Of a stretch of 64,000 nucleotides of DNA, positions 1 through 9,611 are shown in pieces; position 1 is the first letter of the stretch; every line of letters begins with the position of its first letter. The notes under the pieces are model-generated. The model saw only the letters and a list, made by a program, of their open reading frames with translations, was not told where the DNA came from and ran no database searches. A program made the translations under genes and the position numbers. Source of the stretch: Glaciecola sp. 33A (GTDB lineage: Bacteria; Pseudomonadota; Gammaproteobacteria; Enterobacterales; Alteromonadaceae); contig NZ_PJAR01000044.1 of NCBI RefSeq assembly GCF_002836745.1, positions 496,001-560,000 of the forward strand, written 5' to 3'.

Positions 1-553
1 TTTGCATTAATTCAGTGGCTGTTGAAAATGGAAAAGGAGCGTCGACTTGTTGCTCTGCAAATTTTTCGGCTTTTTGTGCTTTAAACTCAGATTCTTCGAC
101 GATAAAACCGCCGCCTATTGAATAATATGTTTGTTGCATTACGCACTCAGTACCAGCAAATGCAAAGAATGTCATACCATTAGAATGCAAAGAAAGTGTT
201 TTTCTACGGTGGAAAACAATAGCCCCATCTTTTGGGAAGATAATTTGATGTTCTTGGTTAAGTCTTAACACTTGATCTATTTCGACTTGGGATAGCATAG
301 CATCAACTTTTTTGACCGGTACGTTCTCCGGTAAATAACCAAGTAAGCCCAAGATAACCGCTTTACCAGTGCCGTGGCCTTTACCTGTTTGGCCTAACGA
401 ACCATAAAGTTCGGTCTTTACGGCTGTTATTTGGTCAAAAAGCTGTGCTTGCTTTAATACATCACAAAAAGCCGCTGCGGCTCGCATAGGGCCAACTGTA
501 TGAGAACTTGATGGGCCGATACCGACCTTGAACATGTCAAAAACGCTGATCAT
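1..553 (-). CDS. sdaA: L-serine ammonia-lyase (serine dehydratase), 3' part cut by window edge
   Basis: Converts L-serine to pyruvate and ammonia with a [4Fe-4S] cluster. The minus-strand reading begins MISVFDMFKVGIGPSSSHTV at 553, the standard N-terminus of single-chain bacterial SdaA/SdaB, with the substrate-binding GPSSSHT motif near residues 14-20 followed by GPMRAA. About 184 residues are present and open to base 2; the catalytic C-terminal half with its cluster cysteines lies outside the window. It sits downstream of nudL and pabB on the same strand, the order known from E. coli, but a 225-bp gap suggests it has its own promoter. Family assignment is secure; sdaA rather than sdaB rests on this neighbourhood. 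Confidence 0.93.
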   Translation of the reverse strand, partial: MISVFDMFKVGIGPSSSHTVGPMRAAAAFCDVLKQAQLFDQITAVKTELYGSLGQTGKGHGTGKAVILGLLGYLPENVPVKKVDAMLSQVEIDQVLRLNQEHQIIFPKDGAIVFHRRKTLSLHSNGMTFFAFAGTECVMQQTYYSIGGGFIVEESEFKAQKAEKFAEQQVDAPFPFSTATELMQ

Positions 554-778
554 ATTTTATCGCTTAGCTATTAATTTTATCCATCACTAGTTTTACATAG
601 TTTTGTTAATAAACAAATGAGATTTGCTAATCAGTTGCATTAGAAATGTTAATGCGATGTTATTGATTAAAGGTTACCTGAAATAAGGTTGAATGAAGAT
701 TGAAAGAGGTCTAAAGAACTTGAATTCAGATGCTCAAGCAACGAGTTCAGTTATACTATTAAAAAGCATCCAATTTAA

Positions 779-1369
779 TTATGAATAAAACTCGATATGT
801 TTACATAGCAGCGCGGTCATACCGGCTGTAGCACCCCAAATAAGGTCATTTTGATACTGGATAAAATAGACTGGAAAAGTTTGTTTGCGACGCTCGACAT
901 GATGCACAAAATAATTTTGCTGATTCATTAAGTGTGACAACGGCACCTGAAATACGCGACTGACCTCATTTTTATCAATTATTAAGTCATTATCCAGATC
1001 AACTGATTCGTCTAAAATACCAATGACAGGTAAAACAGCGAAACCGCTAATAGTTTTATACTCCGGGAGAGTACCAAGAATACGAACTTTATCTGGTTTA
1101 AGGCCTATTTCTTCCTCGGCTTCACGCAGCGCGGTATCAACCAATGTTTCATCAGAGGTTTCATATTTACCGCCTGGAAAACTTATCTGCCCTGCGTGAT
1201 GGTTTAAATGAATTGCGCGCTGCGTAAACAAAACGTGTAAATCTTCAAATGGCGGCTGCAAGCAGATAAGTACCGCTGCTGGCCTAGTTTTTACTGGAAA
1301 TGGAAAGTCGTGCGATGGCCCAGCTGACCAAGGAAGGTGGAACTTGGATAAAAAGTGTTTTTCATTCAT
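779..1369 (-). CDS. nudL: NUDIX hydrolase, CoA pyrophosphatase type
   Basis: A 196-residue NUDIX enzyme of the UPF0035/NudL branch, which hydrolyses CoA and its derivatives to phosphopantetheine and 3',5'-ADP. The family signature upstream of the box is visible (LFTQRAIHLNHHAGQISFPG), followed by the NUDIX helix ALREAEEEIGL, whose glutamates bind the metal, at about residues 80-90. The ATG overlaps the pabB stop by 4 nt (ATGA), so translation is coupled. Length and order match the E. coli pabB-nudL pair. Substrate is inferred from family; no experiment is implied. Confidence 0.92.
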   Translation of the reverse strand: MNEKHFLSKFHLPWSAGPSHDFPFPVKTRPAAVLICLQPPFEDLHVLFTQRAIHLNHHAGQISFPGGKYETSDETLVDTALREAEEEIGLKPDKVRILGTLPEYKTISGFAVLPVIGILDESVDLDNDLIIDKNEVSRVFQVPLSHLMNQQNYFVHHVERRKQTFPVYFIQYQNDLIWGATAGMTALLCKHIEFYS

Positions 1370-2865
1370 GCTATTGGTTTATCCACTTCATGTTGACTTT
1401 TCACTGTCACCGTTGCCTTCATCATACTGTCTTGTGGTAAGTCGTCTATGTGCATCGTTTCTTCGAGTACAGGCAATATTTTGGCGACTTTATCCAAACT
1501 TTCTTGGTATTCGCTGTCAATATCTGAATCTAATACAATACCACCACCAGCCCAACAATAGAGTCGATTATTTTCTGCTAGCACCGTACGAATACAAATG
1601 TTGGTGTCCATATCGTCACGTACACCAATGTACCCTATGCTACCACAATAAATACTGCGTTTATCCGGTTCAAGTTCCTGAATGATTTGCATCGCCCTGT
1701 GTTTTGGAGCACCTGTTATCGATCCCCCAGGAAAAGCGCCTTTGAGTAATTGAATGGGCGAAGACGTCGCCTTAAGCTTACCTAAAATGGTACTGACCAT
1801 ATGGTGTACCGCAGGATAACTCTCGAGTTTGAATAAGGCTGGGACCACTACTGAGTGCGGCTCGCAGTGTTTACTTAAATCGTTTCTAAGCAAATCAACA
1901 ATCATGAGGTTCTCAGCTCGATCTTTCTCTGAATTAAGCAATTCTTCACTTAGTTTTTTATCATCTTCGCTATTTTGAGCTCGTTTGCGCGTGCCTTTAA
2001 TGGGTTTTGTTTCTACGATACCTGTTTTTACTTGTAAAAAACGTTCAGGAGAAACACTTAGAATACAACTGTTTTCTAGGCGAATGAAAGATGAAAACGG
2101 AGCTTTATTAAGGTTGCGAAGCAGCTCATAAGCTTGCCACTCAGAACCTTGATAAGAAGCTTCAAAGCGCTGAGCAAAGTTTATTTGATAGCAATCACCT
2201 GAATGCAAATAATTGTCGATTTTTTGTAATTTTTTACGATATTCAGATTCTGTTTGATTCGCTAACCATTGGCTTAATTGCCGAAATTTTTCTGACTTAC
2301 TTGCATCTGAATTCCTATTTTTATCTAAATTAGAAGGTTTTAGTTGCTCTGCGCGCTTCGCGTCGATATAACAACGATAAACTTTGTTGGTTCTATTATC
2401 AAAAATAAGGCTTTGATCGTAAATACCAACGGCTAAGTCAGGTGATGAATATTGCTCTGTATTTGCGTCTTGTATGCCGTCTAACTGGGTGTTTAAATCG
2501 TAATTGAAGTAACCTAATGCGCCACATAAAAAAGGAAGCGGGGTAGTGTCAGTTGCACTAACTATTAATTTAAATTTGCTGTGAATTTGTTCCAATCTTT
2601 CAAATGGGCATTGATTCACTGTATCCGATTCTGTTTCCAGTAAACCAGTCCAGCCGTGGATCGCAGATTCGACCAATTTCTTACTTTTAACCACTAACTT
2701 TGCAACAGGGGAATGCACGATAATGTCGTAACGACCATCGCTTAATTGATTATTGCAAGTGTCGAGTAACATTGCCCAAGGCAAATGCTGGTAAGCGGAA
2801 AATACTTGAATTGCGGAAATCCCTCCAAGTTCAGGGCACTCCTCAATGAAAATCGGTAATGGCAA
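1366..2865 (-). CDS. pabB: Aminodeoxychorismate synthase component I
   Basis: A 499-residue chorismate-binding enzyme that, with the glutaminase PabA, makes 4-amino-4-deoxychorismate for folate synthesis. The N-terminal anthranilate-synthase-I-like domain covers about residues 15-150 and the chorismate-binding domain about 210-470. Diagnostic motifs are visible: YQINFAQRF, SPERFLQV, KPIKGTRKR, the metal-binding ENLMIVDLLRND, GGSITGAPK and the terminal CWAGGGIV. PIKGT in this position is typical of PabB rather than TrpE. The start codon is ATG, 110 bp from the divergent fumarase gene. It is the first gene of the pabB-nudL operon. pabA is not in the window. Confidence 0.95.
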   Translation of the reverse strand: MPLPIFIEECPELGGISAIQVFSAYQHLPWAMLLDTCNNQLSDGRYDIIVHSPVAKLVVKSKKLVESAIHGWTGLLETESDTVNQCPFERLEQIHSKFKLIVSATDTTPLPFLCGALGYFNYDLNTQLDGIQDANTEQYSSPDLAVGIYDQSLIFDNRTNKVYRCYIDAKRAEQLKPSNLDKNRNSDASKSEKFRQLSQWLANQTESEYRKKLQKIDNYLHSGDCYQINFAQRFEASYQGSEWQAYELLRNLNKAPFSSFIRLENSCILSVSPERFLQVKTGIVETKPIKGTRKRAQNSEDDKKLSEELLNSEKDRAENLMIVDLLRNDLSKHCEPHSVVVPALFKLESYPAVHHMVSTILGKLKATSSPIQLLKGAFPGGSITGAPKHRAMQIIQELEPDKRSIYCGSIGYIGVRDDMDTNICIRTVLAENNRLYCWAGGGIVLDSDIDSEYQESLDKVAKILPVLEETMHIDDLPQDSMMKATVTVKSQHEVDKPIA

Positions 2866-2975
2866 TGTTAACCTCGTAAATAATCAGGTTTTTTTGGCGA
2901 AATAGACATGAGTCACGTAGTATACTTGGCTAATTATTAAAACCATATTAATCTTTGAAAAAAATAGAGGACATC

Positions 2976-4508
2976 ATGACCGTCATTCGTCAACAAGACT
3001 TTATAGACAGTATTGAAGATGCGTTGCAATTTATCTCGTATTATCACCCTTTAGATTACGTTAAGGCAGTCGAGGCTGCTTACAATCGTGAGGAAAGCAA
3101 AGCGGCAAAGGATGCTATGGCGCAAATTCTAATTAACTCAAGAATGTCTGCTGAGGGCAAGCGTCCGCTTTGTCAAGATACTGGAATTGTGACTTGCTTC
3201 GTTAAAATTGGCATGGCGGTAAGTTGGGATAAGACCGACATGACTGTTCAAGAAATGGTTGATGAAGGAACTCGTCGTGCTTATCTAAATCCCGACAACC
3301 CCCTAAGAGCCTCGATTGTTTCTGATCCTGCTGGTAAACGCATTAATACCAAAGATAACACACCTGCAGTTGTGCACATTGATACTGTTAAAGGCGAAAA
3401 AATAGAAGTAATGATAGCGGCCAAAGGCGGCGGTTCAGAAAATAAGTCTAAAATGGTCATGCTAAACCCGAGTGACGATATTGCAGAGTGGGTGGTAAAG
3501 ACATTACCGACTATGGGCGCGGGTTGGTGTCCTCCGGGCATGTTAGGCATAGGGATTGGTGGAACAGCGGAAAAAGCAGCTGTTTTAGCCAAAGAAAGTT
3601 TAATGGATCCGGTTGATATTCAAGAATTAATGGATCGTGGTGCGGTTACGACTGAAGAAAAATTGCGTTTAGATATATTCAAGAAAGTGAATGACTTGGG
3701 TATTGGTGCGCAAGGATTAGGTGGCCTAACCACGGTCGTTGACGTCAAAATAAAATCAATGCCAACGCATGCAGCATCTAAGCCGGTTGCTATGATCCCA
3801 AATTGTGCGGCAACACGGCATGCGCATTTTTGCCTCGATGGTTCAGGTCCATCAGAGTTACAGCCACCTAAATTAGAAGACTGGCCAGAAGTGACTTGGG
3901 AAGTGAGTAAAGACACTAGACGTGTCAATCTTAATGATATTACGAAAGCTGATATTCAAGATTGGAAGGTGGGTGAAACCGTCTTACTGAGCGGTAAAAT
4001 GTTGACTGGCCGAGATGCAGCGCATAAACGCATACAAATGATGTTGGATAACGGCGAGGGTTTGCCTGATGGCGTTGACCTAACAAACCGCTTTATTTAT
4101 TACGTGGGTCCAGTTGATGCTGTTGGCAGCGAAGTTGTTGGTCCTGCTGGCCCAACAACGGCGACGCGCATGGACAAGTTTACCGACATGATGTTGGAGC
4201 AAACTGGCCTTATAGGCATGATAGGTAAAGCAGAGCGCGGCCCAGCAACAGTTAAAAGCATTGCTAAGCACAAGGCGGTTTATCTGATGGCAGTAGGCGG
4301 TGCGGCTTACCTCGTATCCAAAGCAATTAAGAAGTCGCGAGTGGTTGCTTTTGAAGACTTAGGAATGGAGGCAATTTACGAGTTTGATGTTGTCGATATG
4401 CCAGTGACTGTGGCTGTAGATAGCACAGGTGCGAACGCACACGAAATAGGCCCTGCTATATGGAAAGCAAATATTGCTGATTTGGATGCGGCTTTAAGAA
4501 TCAAATAG
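2976..4508 (+). CDS. fumA: Class I fumarate hydratase (Fe-S)
   Basis: Reversibly hydrates fumarate to L-malate in the TCA cycle using an oxygen-sensitive [4Fe-4S] cluster. The protein has the N-terminal alpha/Fe-S domain followed by the beta domain in one chain. Cluster-ligand cysteines lie in LCQDTGI, GAGWCPPGM and NCAATRHAHF, the usual three-cysteine pattern. I chose the ATG at 2976 (510 residues) over the in-frame TTG at 2955 because AGAGG sits 5 nt upstream of the ATG. The FumA/FumB naming is by class; single-copy class I enzymes in Alteromonadales cannot be split this way. The divergent neighbour is pabB. A hairpin follows the stop. Confidence 0.95.
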   Translation: MTVIRQQDFIDSIEDALQFISYYHPLDYVKAVEAAYNREESKAAKDAMAQILINSRMSAEGKRPLCQDTGIVTCFVKIGMAVSWDKTDMTVQEMVDEGTRRAYLNPDNPLRASIVSDPAGKRINTKDNTPAVVHIDTVKGEKIEVMIAAKGGGSENKSKMVMLNPSDDIAEWVVKTLPTMGAGWCPPGMLGIGIGGTAEKAAVLAKESLMDPVDIQELMDRGAVTTEEKLRLDIFKKVNDLGIGAQGLGGLTTVVDVKIKSMPTHAASKPVAMIPNCAATRHAHFCLDGSGPSELQPPKLEDWPEVTWEVSKDTRRVNLNDITKADIQDWKVGETVLLSGKMLTGRDAAHKRIQMMLDNGEGLPDGVDLTNRFIYYVGPVDAVGSEVVGPAGPTTATRMDKFTDMMLEQTGLIGMIGKAERGPATVKSIAKHKAVYLMAVGGAAYLVSKAIKKSRVVAFEDLGMEAIYEFDVVDMPVTVAVDSTGANAHEIGPAIWKANIADLDAALRIK

Positions 4509-4556
4509 CCTTTATTTCCTGTATGGGTTGACTGTAGACAGCGGTCGCAACGAAGT

Positions 4557-4595
4557 AGGGTCCTCAATTTGACGAGACCCTCTTATTATTTCTTT
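4557..4595 (+). terminator. Probable rho-independent terminator after fumarase
   Basis: AGGGTC at 4557 pairs with GACCCT at 4576-4581 across a 13-nt loop, followed by a T-rich tract. The stem is short, so confidence is moderate. Confidence 0.5.
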
Positions 4596-4704
4596 ATTTG
4601 TGTTTGTCGATTTTTATTCAATCATTCAATCAATAAATTTATGTTCACGCACTTGTGTATTGAAGTAGACATATAAATAAAGACCCTAAAAGGACAAGTA
4701 CCCC

Positions 4705-6336
4705 ATGTTACAACGGATTATGAATGTCGACGTTGCAATAGCATCCGGAATTGCTGCGTTTGTTACCTTGCTGATCGTTTGGTTGACGGTTTATTTGATC
4801 ATGCGCTCCCAATCAAGGCGTGAATTCGACTCAATGAATGCGACGCACCTGTCAGAACAAATACAACAGGCAGACGCATATATTGACGAACTCAGTGAGC
4901 AAAAAAATCAATATGACAGGCAAATCCAAGGTTTTAAGCAACAAATTGCGTTAAATATTCAATCTTTTACTCAATACGACGCTAAGATCGTCGATCTCCA
5001 AGATAGGCTGCAAAAAAATGAATTCGAACATAAGCTGCAGTTAGAGACAGATCGCAGCATAATCGCCGACAATCAGCGCGAAATAGGGATTTTAAGTCAA
5101 AAGGCTGATGAATTACTGCGTAAGCAAAATGAAAATACTGCTTTTTCGAAGAAGTTAGAAGAAGTAAACGATAAATACGCAAATTTACAAGCAAGTTATC
5201 ACTCTCAACAAGCGGGTTTTGAGCAAGAAAGAAAGAGTTTCTCTGAAAAGTTAAGCTTGCTTGAAAATGCGGAAAAGCAGCTTTCGACACAATTTGAGAA
5301 TTTAGCTAACAAAATTTTTGAGCAAAAATCAGAAAAGTTTACCAAAACGAGCGAGTCCGGAATAACCCAGCTAATCGCACCACTTAAAGATCAAATCGAA
5401 TCATTTAAGCGCCAAGTTTCTGAGCAATATGTCAAAGAAGGGCAAGAAAGAGCATCTTTAAAAACTGAGATTCTCAGTTTAAAAGAACTCAACAAACAAA
5501 TCACTGAAGAAGCGGCAGCCCTTACCAACGCATTAAAAGGCGACAATAAGCAACAAGGCAATTGGGGTGAACTGGTTTTAGAGCGAATATTAAGTGAATC
5601 TGGCTTACGTAATGGTCATGAATACGAAACTCAGATGTCGTTAAAAGACGATAGTGGTAAACGATATCAGCCTGATGTTGTAGTTCATCTTCCTAACGAT
5701 AAAGACATTATTATTGACTCCAAAGTGTCACTAATAGCGCATGAGAAATACGTTAATGCAAAAACTGATGATGACCGTAAACGCGCTATCAAAGAGCATA
5801 TCAATTCGATAAGTGGTCACGTTAAAGGATTGAGTAAAAAAGATTACCAAGACTTAACTGGGGTCAGGACATTAGACTATGTATTGATGTTTATTCCAAT
5901 CGAATCGGCTTTTATTTCCGCCATTGAGCATGCTCCTGAGCTTATAAAACTCGCGCTTGATAACCAAATCATGTTGGTTAGCCCAACAAATTTACTGGTT
6001 GCACTGCGGACAATTAATAATATTTGGCAATACGAATATCAAAATCAGAATGCAAATAAAATTGCGGATCAGGCTCGCAAGATGTATGACAAGTTCCATG
6101 GCTTCGTCACAGATATGGAAAAGATTGGCCGAAATGTGGATGCCACGGCTAAGGCATATGAAGCCGCAATGGGCAAATTATCTACCGGGCGAGGAAACTT
6201 AGTTAGACAAGCAGAGCAATTCAAAAAACTCGGTGTTACACCAACCAAATCGCTAGACGCAGGTTTGCTAGATGGCAGTCTAGATGGTGATTATGACGAT
6301 ATTGATGACACTGAAGACATGCCAACAGAAGGGTAG
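4705..6336 (+). CDS. rmuC: DNA recombination protein RmuC
   Basis: A 543-residue RmuC-family protein, associated in E. coli with limiting recombination at short inverted repeats; the RmuC domain belongs to the PD-(D/E)XK nuclease-like fold. The sequence shows an N-terminal membrane segment (about residues 13-34), a long charged coiled coil (about 40-265) and the RmuC domain (about 270-480). The domain contains GNWGELVLERILSESGL, the DVVVHLPNDKDIIIDSKVSL region and YVLMFIPIESAF. An acidic tail rich in D and E ends the protein. It is monocistronic by spacing: 196 bp after fumarase and converging on the next gene. The nuclease activity is a family-level inference. Confidence 0.94.
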   Translation: MLQRIMNVDVAIASGIAAFVTLLIVWLTVYLIMRSQSRREFDSMNATHLSEQIQQADAYIDELSEQKNQYDRQIQGFKQQIALNIQSFTQYDAKIVDLQDRLQKNEFEHKLQLETDRSIIADNQREIGILSQKADELLRKQNENTAFSKKLEEVNDKYANLQASYHSQQAGFEQERKSFSEKLSLLENAEKQLSTQFENLANKIFEQKSEKFTKTSESGITQLIAPLKDQIESFKRQVSEQYVKEGQERASLKTEILSLKELNKQITEEAAALTNALKGDNKQQGNWGELVLERILSESGLRNGHEYETQMSLKDDSGKRYQPDVVVHLPNDKDIIIDSKVSLIAHEKYVNAKTDDDRKRAIKEHINSISGHVKGLSKKDYQDLTGVRTLDYVLMFIPIESAFISAIEHAPELIKLALDNQIMLVSPTNLLVALRTINNIWQYEYQNQNANKIADQARKMYDKFHGFVTDMEKIGRNVDATAKAYEAAMGKLSTGRGNLVRQAEQFKKLGVTPTKSLDAGLLDGSLDGDYDDIDDTEDMPTEG

Positions 6337-6367
6337 TTATCTGCATCTACCTAATAATAAATTAACG

Positions 6368-7441
6368 TTAAAACCGAATATTTTCGATATTTAGGTTTTG
6401 ACCACGACTGATATCGTTATATTCATCTTGAGATAAATCAAAACGATATAGCAAGGTATAGATTGCCTGTTGTTGCAATTCACTTTGTTCTTGCTTAGCA
6501 ATGTTAAATAAGGCGTCTTTTAACGCCGGAGACCTATCCAGAGTGCCTGCCTGAATGGAGTCCATAATAATCGATTGCATTGAGTTGTTTGCGTCGGTTG
6601 CATTAAATATATCAAGTGCCAATTGCTCTCTTTGTGTTGAATTACTAAAGCGCAGTAATTGGCTAAAATAATAGGGACTGTCTGCTTTTTCACTGCTGTC
6701 TATAGCGGCTTTAAGACGCTCTGTGACTTGTTGGTTTTCAGCATTGCTTAACTCATAGGGCATCAACATATCTAATGCTCTTAAGGCTTCATCGTCTTTT
6801 CCACTAAAAATAGCGATATCTTTTAACGACACCGTAATCGAAGACGATTTGATCCCGGTTCTTGCCACTAACTCTAAAAACGTTGTTAAATTTGCCGGAT
6901 CTGCTTTCAGTAGAGCGTTTTCCATAACGCGTTGCATGGCCGGTTTACTTAACTCTTGTGGCAATCCCATTATAATAGAAACAAGCATGTAACTCGCTTG
7001 AGAATGAATCGGGACTTGGTCAAAATACTCCAATATTAATGCAAGCTCACTGCCAGAGGAAACCAAAATATTGCGAATATCATCAATTTTTTTACCATAC
7101 TCTTTATAGTCTGAATTTGATGTTGAATAAGTGACAAAGTTATTGAACAAAGCAATTATATCGCCATTGTCGACGATGATCTCAGTGTTGTTCAATGTAG
7201 TGGTATCAGTTCCGCTTGGTGTATCTAACTCAAGTTCTTTTTGCTCAACAGGTTTACTTGTTGTTTGCGCAGCGGTCAAAGCGTTTGATGAGGTGTAAAG
7301 GGTCTTTGTTGTTTCGGCGTTTTCGGGCTTTATTATAGACAGTATTGATGTAAGTTTAGTGTTGCTGCCAGCTAAATAGCCAGCAACAAAGGTAATACAT
7401 AAAATGCATGCGATTAAAATGAGTTTTGTCACGACATTCAT
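6368..7441 (-). CDS. Membrane-anchored alpha-helical protein of unknown function
   Basis: Not recognised. The 357-residue product has one N-terminal hydrophobic segment (about residues 5-25, without a lipobox cysteine). A low-complexity Thr/Ser/Ala-rich linker follows to about residue 90, then a soluble region predicted by eye to be almost entirely helical, with repeated leucine-rich helices that look like a HEAT- or TPR-like solenoid. The most likely topology is an N-in anchor with the bulk in the periplasm. The gene stands alone 69 bp downstream of the OsmC/CvfB pair and converges with rmuC. No catalytic motif is visible. Confidence 0.7.
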   Translation of the reverse strand: MNVVTKLILIACILCITFVAGYLAGSNTKLTSILSIIKPENAETTKTLYTSSNALTAAQTTSKPVEQKELELDTPSGTDTTTLNNTEIIVDNGDIIALFNNFVTYSTSNSDYKEYGKKIDDIRNILVSSGSELALILEYFDQVPIHSQASYMLVSIIMGLPQELSKPAMQRVMENALLKADPANLTTFLELVARTGIKSSSITVSLKDIAIFSGKDDEALRALDMLMPYELSNAENQQVTERLKAAIDSSEKADSPYYFSQLLRFSNSTQREQLALDIFNATDANNSMQSIIMDSIQAGTLDRSPALKDALFNIAKQEQSELQQQAIYTLLYRFDLSQDEYNDISRGQNLNIENIRF

Positions 7442-7509
7442 CGTTCTTTACCTTGTGCTGTTGATTAACACAAACCGGTGACTAGAAAAACACAAACAAC
7501 CGCAGTAAA

Positions 7510-7917
7510 TTACCTGTCTTGTATAGCGAAGCTTGTTGTAATGCTTACATTACCGGTTAACATTAACATAACGGAGCAATATTTTTCGGTACTCAATTGC
7601 ACCGCTCTTGCCAAATGCTTTTCATTTATATCTTTTCCCTGAACCACAAAGTGAGCATGTATTTTGATAAATTTTCGTGGTGCAGATTCAGCTCTTTCAG
7701 CTTCTAATTCACAATAACAACCTTGCATTTGTTGACGAGATTTGCGCATGATTTCAACCACATCAACAGAAGAGCAAGCGCCTACTGAAATTAATACTGA
7801 TTCCATTGGCGAGAGATTATTACCGTTGCCATCTAGCTTAAGTTTTCGGCCATTATCCATTTCACCATCAAAACTTAAACCATCTTCAGAAGGCTCCCAT
7901 ACGACTGTTGCTTTCAT
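7510..7917 (-). CDS. OsmC-family protein (YhfA-like)
   Basis: A 135-residue OsmC/Ohr-superfamily protein closest in layout to E. coli YhfA. It carries the two conserved cysteines of the family, in SVGACSSVDVVEI (about residue 48) and STEKYCSVMLML (about residue 113). In Ohr/OsmC members these form the peroxidatic thiol pair; for the YhfA branch the substrate is not established, so peroxidase activity is only an inference. It starts with ATG 8 nt after the stop of the upstream CvfB gene and is almost certainly cotranscribed with it. Confidence 0.88.
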   Translation of the reverse strand: MKATVVWEPSEDGLSFDGEMDNGRKLKLDGNGNNLSPMESVLISVGACSSVDVVEIMRKSRQQMQGCYCELEAERAESAPRKFIKIHAHFVVQGKDINEKHLARAVQLSTEKYCSVMLMLTGNVSITTSFAIQDR

Positions 7918-7925
7918 TTAACTAC

Positions 7926-8780
7926 CTATTTATTTTCTACTATGGTGATATGTGTTTTGTTCAATAATATTTTTTTATCCTTATAAAGCGTGCCAATTGC
8001 GCGCTTATAGGCCCCTTTACTAACATGGTAACGCGCAAATATTTCATCAGCAGAACTTTTATCAGTGACAGTTGAAATGCCCCCATGCGCAACTAAGTCT
8101 TCCATAATTTCAGTTGCTAAGTCTTTTCTCGCTTCTTTTCCCTCTTTTTGCAACGACAGATCAATTTTACCATCTTCTCGTATTTGTTTTACAAACGCAG
8201 TGAGTTGATCGCCAACAGCAAGTCTTTTAAACAAATCGCTTTTGAATAGCAAGCCTTGATATTGTTTGTTGATAATACATTTGAAGCCCAAAGAAGTTTC
8301 GTCAAAAACAATTACAGACACGGCTTCACCGACCGATAAATCATCGGTAGTCTCATCTAAAAATCGATAGAGTTTGGTGCAACCTATCATTTTTCTATTA
8401 TTTGCATCATCCAATAAGTAAACGACATAGCTTAAACCAATATCCATGGGTTTATGTTGCATCGACTTGGGTACTAACAAATCACGCTCTAATCCCCAAT
8501 CAAAGAAGGCGCCGAAATCGGTTTCGCCGGTGCAGGTAAGCAAAGCAAAGTCATTAACTTTGATTGGAATGTCTTTTTGAGTTGCGTGAAAACTGCCATC
8601 TTGTGAGTAATACACAAAAGCTTGTAGTGTTTGTCCCTCAACGAATTGGCTATTTGCATCACTTAATGGAAGGAATACCGACTCATTAGAATCAGTTTGC
8701 GTACCTGAATAAGACAAAGTGTAACCAAAGGGAAGCTCGTCGGTGACCATCAAATCATTCACTTGACCAATAATTGGCAT
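7926..8780 (-). CDS. cvfB: S1 RNA-binding domain protein, CvfB/YitL family
   Basis: A 284-residue protein of the CvfB family: tandem S1-type OB folds followed by a C-terminal winged helix. Visible landmarks are the S1 signature TGETDFGAFFDWGLERDLLVP (about residues 86-106), a further OB segment with FKCIINKQYQGLLF, and the C-terminal winged-helix KGAYKRAIGTLYKDKKI. In Staphylococcus CvfB affects virulence gene expression, and the family is thought to bind RNA; its role in gammaproteobacteria is unknown. It is the first gene of a two-gene operon with the OsmC protein and diverges from pxpA. Confidence 0.88.
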   Translation of the reverse strand: MPIIGQVNDLMVTDELPFGYTLSYSGTQTDSNESVFLPLSDANSQFVEGQTLQAFVYYSQDGSFHATQKDIPIKVNDFALLTCTGETDFGAFFDWGLERDLLVPKSMQHKPMDIGLSYVVYLLDDANNRKMIGCTKLYRFLDETTDDLSVGEAVSVIVFDETSLGFKCIINKQYQGLLFKSDLFKRLAVGDQLTAFVKQIREDGKIDLSLQKEGKEARKDLATEIMEDLVAHGGISTVTDKSSADEIFARYHVSKGAYKRAIGTLYKDKKILLNKTHITIVENK

Positions 8781-8868
8781 TTAACACTCTCTTTTACATG
8801 ATTTTTTAACGTTATGGCTTTAGTATAACAGCATTGAATTTTTCAACATCATGCTTAATTTGGGTTCT

Positions 8869-9606
8869 ATGAAATTAAATGCGGATTTAGGTGAGAGTTA
8901 CGGGCATTGGCAGTTCGATGCTGATGGCGACATTATGCCATACATCGATATGGCCAATATTGCCTGCGGAGGACACGCGGGCGATCCTATCGTTATGCAT
9001 AAAACGATTGTACTCGCTGCAAATTACGGCGTCCTAATTGGCGCACATCCTGCCTATCCAGACCTACAAGGATTTGGCCGCCGAAGCATGCGTGTTCCAC
9101 CCGAGGAACTAAAACTCATTATTCAGGCTCAAATAGCTACCTTGGATGGCCTTGTGAAATGCCAAGGTCAAGTGCTTAACCATGTCAAGCCGCATGGCGC
9201 GCTTTACAACGATATGATGGCGGATAGCTCGGTTAGAAAGGCGGTATTCACTGCTATTGCCGGATTCTATATTGATTTACCCTTGGTAGTGCAAGCTGGT
9301 AGTCAAAATCAGGCTCTGCGCATAGAGGCCGAGGAATTTGGGGTTACCCTTATGTTCGAGGCTTTTTCCGACCGCTTGTATCTCGATTCTGGGCTATTAA
9401 CACCGCGCAGTCATCCAAGAGCAGTATTGAGCGCTGGTGAGTCTGTTGAACAAGCTCGACGTCTTATTCAGTGTAGTGAGGTTATTACCCAAAGTGGCGC
9501 GGTGTTGACTATTCAAGCTGACACAATTTGTGTCCATGGTGACACGCCAGAAGCAATGCACACAGTTGAGAAAATAAGACGACTGCTGCAAGACCAGCAC
9601 GGTTAA
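8869..9606 (+). CDS. pxpA: 5-oxoprolinase subunit A (LamB/YcsF family)
   Basis: PxpA acts with PxpB and PxpC in ATP-dependent cleavage of 5-oxoproline (pyroglutamate) to L-glutamate. The N-terminus MKLNADLGESYGHW is the family hallmark. Further family blocks are ANIACGGHAGDP, GAHPAYPDLQGFGRR, VKPHGALYNDM and EAFSDRLY, followed by the terminal VHGDTPEA. The ATG at 8869 gives 246 residues starting at the expected place; an ATG six codons upstream (8851) has no Shine-Dalgarno either, so the start is not certain. It is the first gene of a four-gene run (pxpA-pxpB-pxpC-dat) with gaps or overlaps of a few bases. Confidence 0.93.
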   Translation: MKLNADLGESYGHWQFDADGDIMPYIDMANIACGGHAGDPIVMHKTIVLAANYGVLIGAHPAYPDLQGFGRRSMRVPPEELKLIIQAQIATLDGLVKCQGQVLNHVKPHGALYNDMMADSSVRKAVFTAIAGFYIDLPLVVQAGSQNQALRIEAEEFGVTLMFEAFSDRLYLDSGLLTPRSHPRAVLSAGESVEQARRLIQCSEVITQSGAVLTIQADTICVHGDTPEAMHTVEKIRRLLQDQHG

Positions 9607-9611
9607 CTAGT

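Noticed and set aside
1344-1685. 113-codon plus-strand ORF inside pabB
   Set aside because: Antisense shadow of a firmly identified gene with unusual Cys/Tyr-rich composition.
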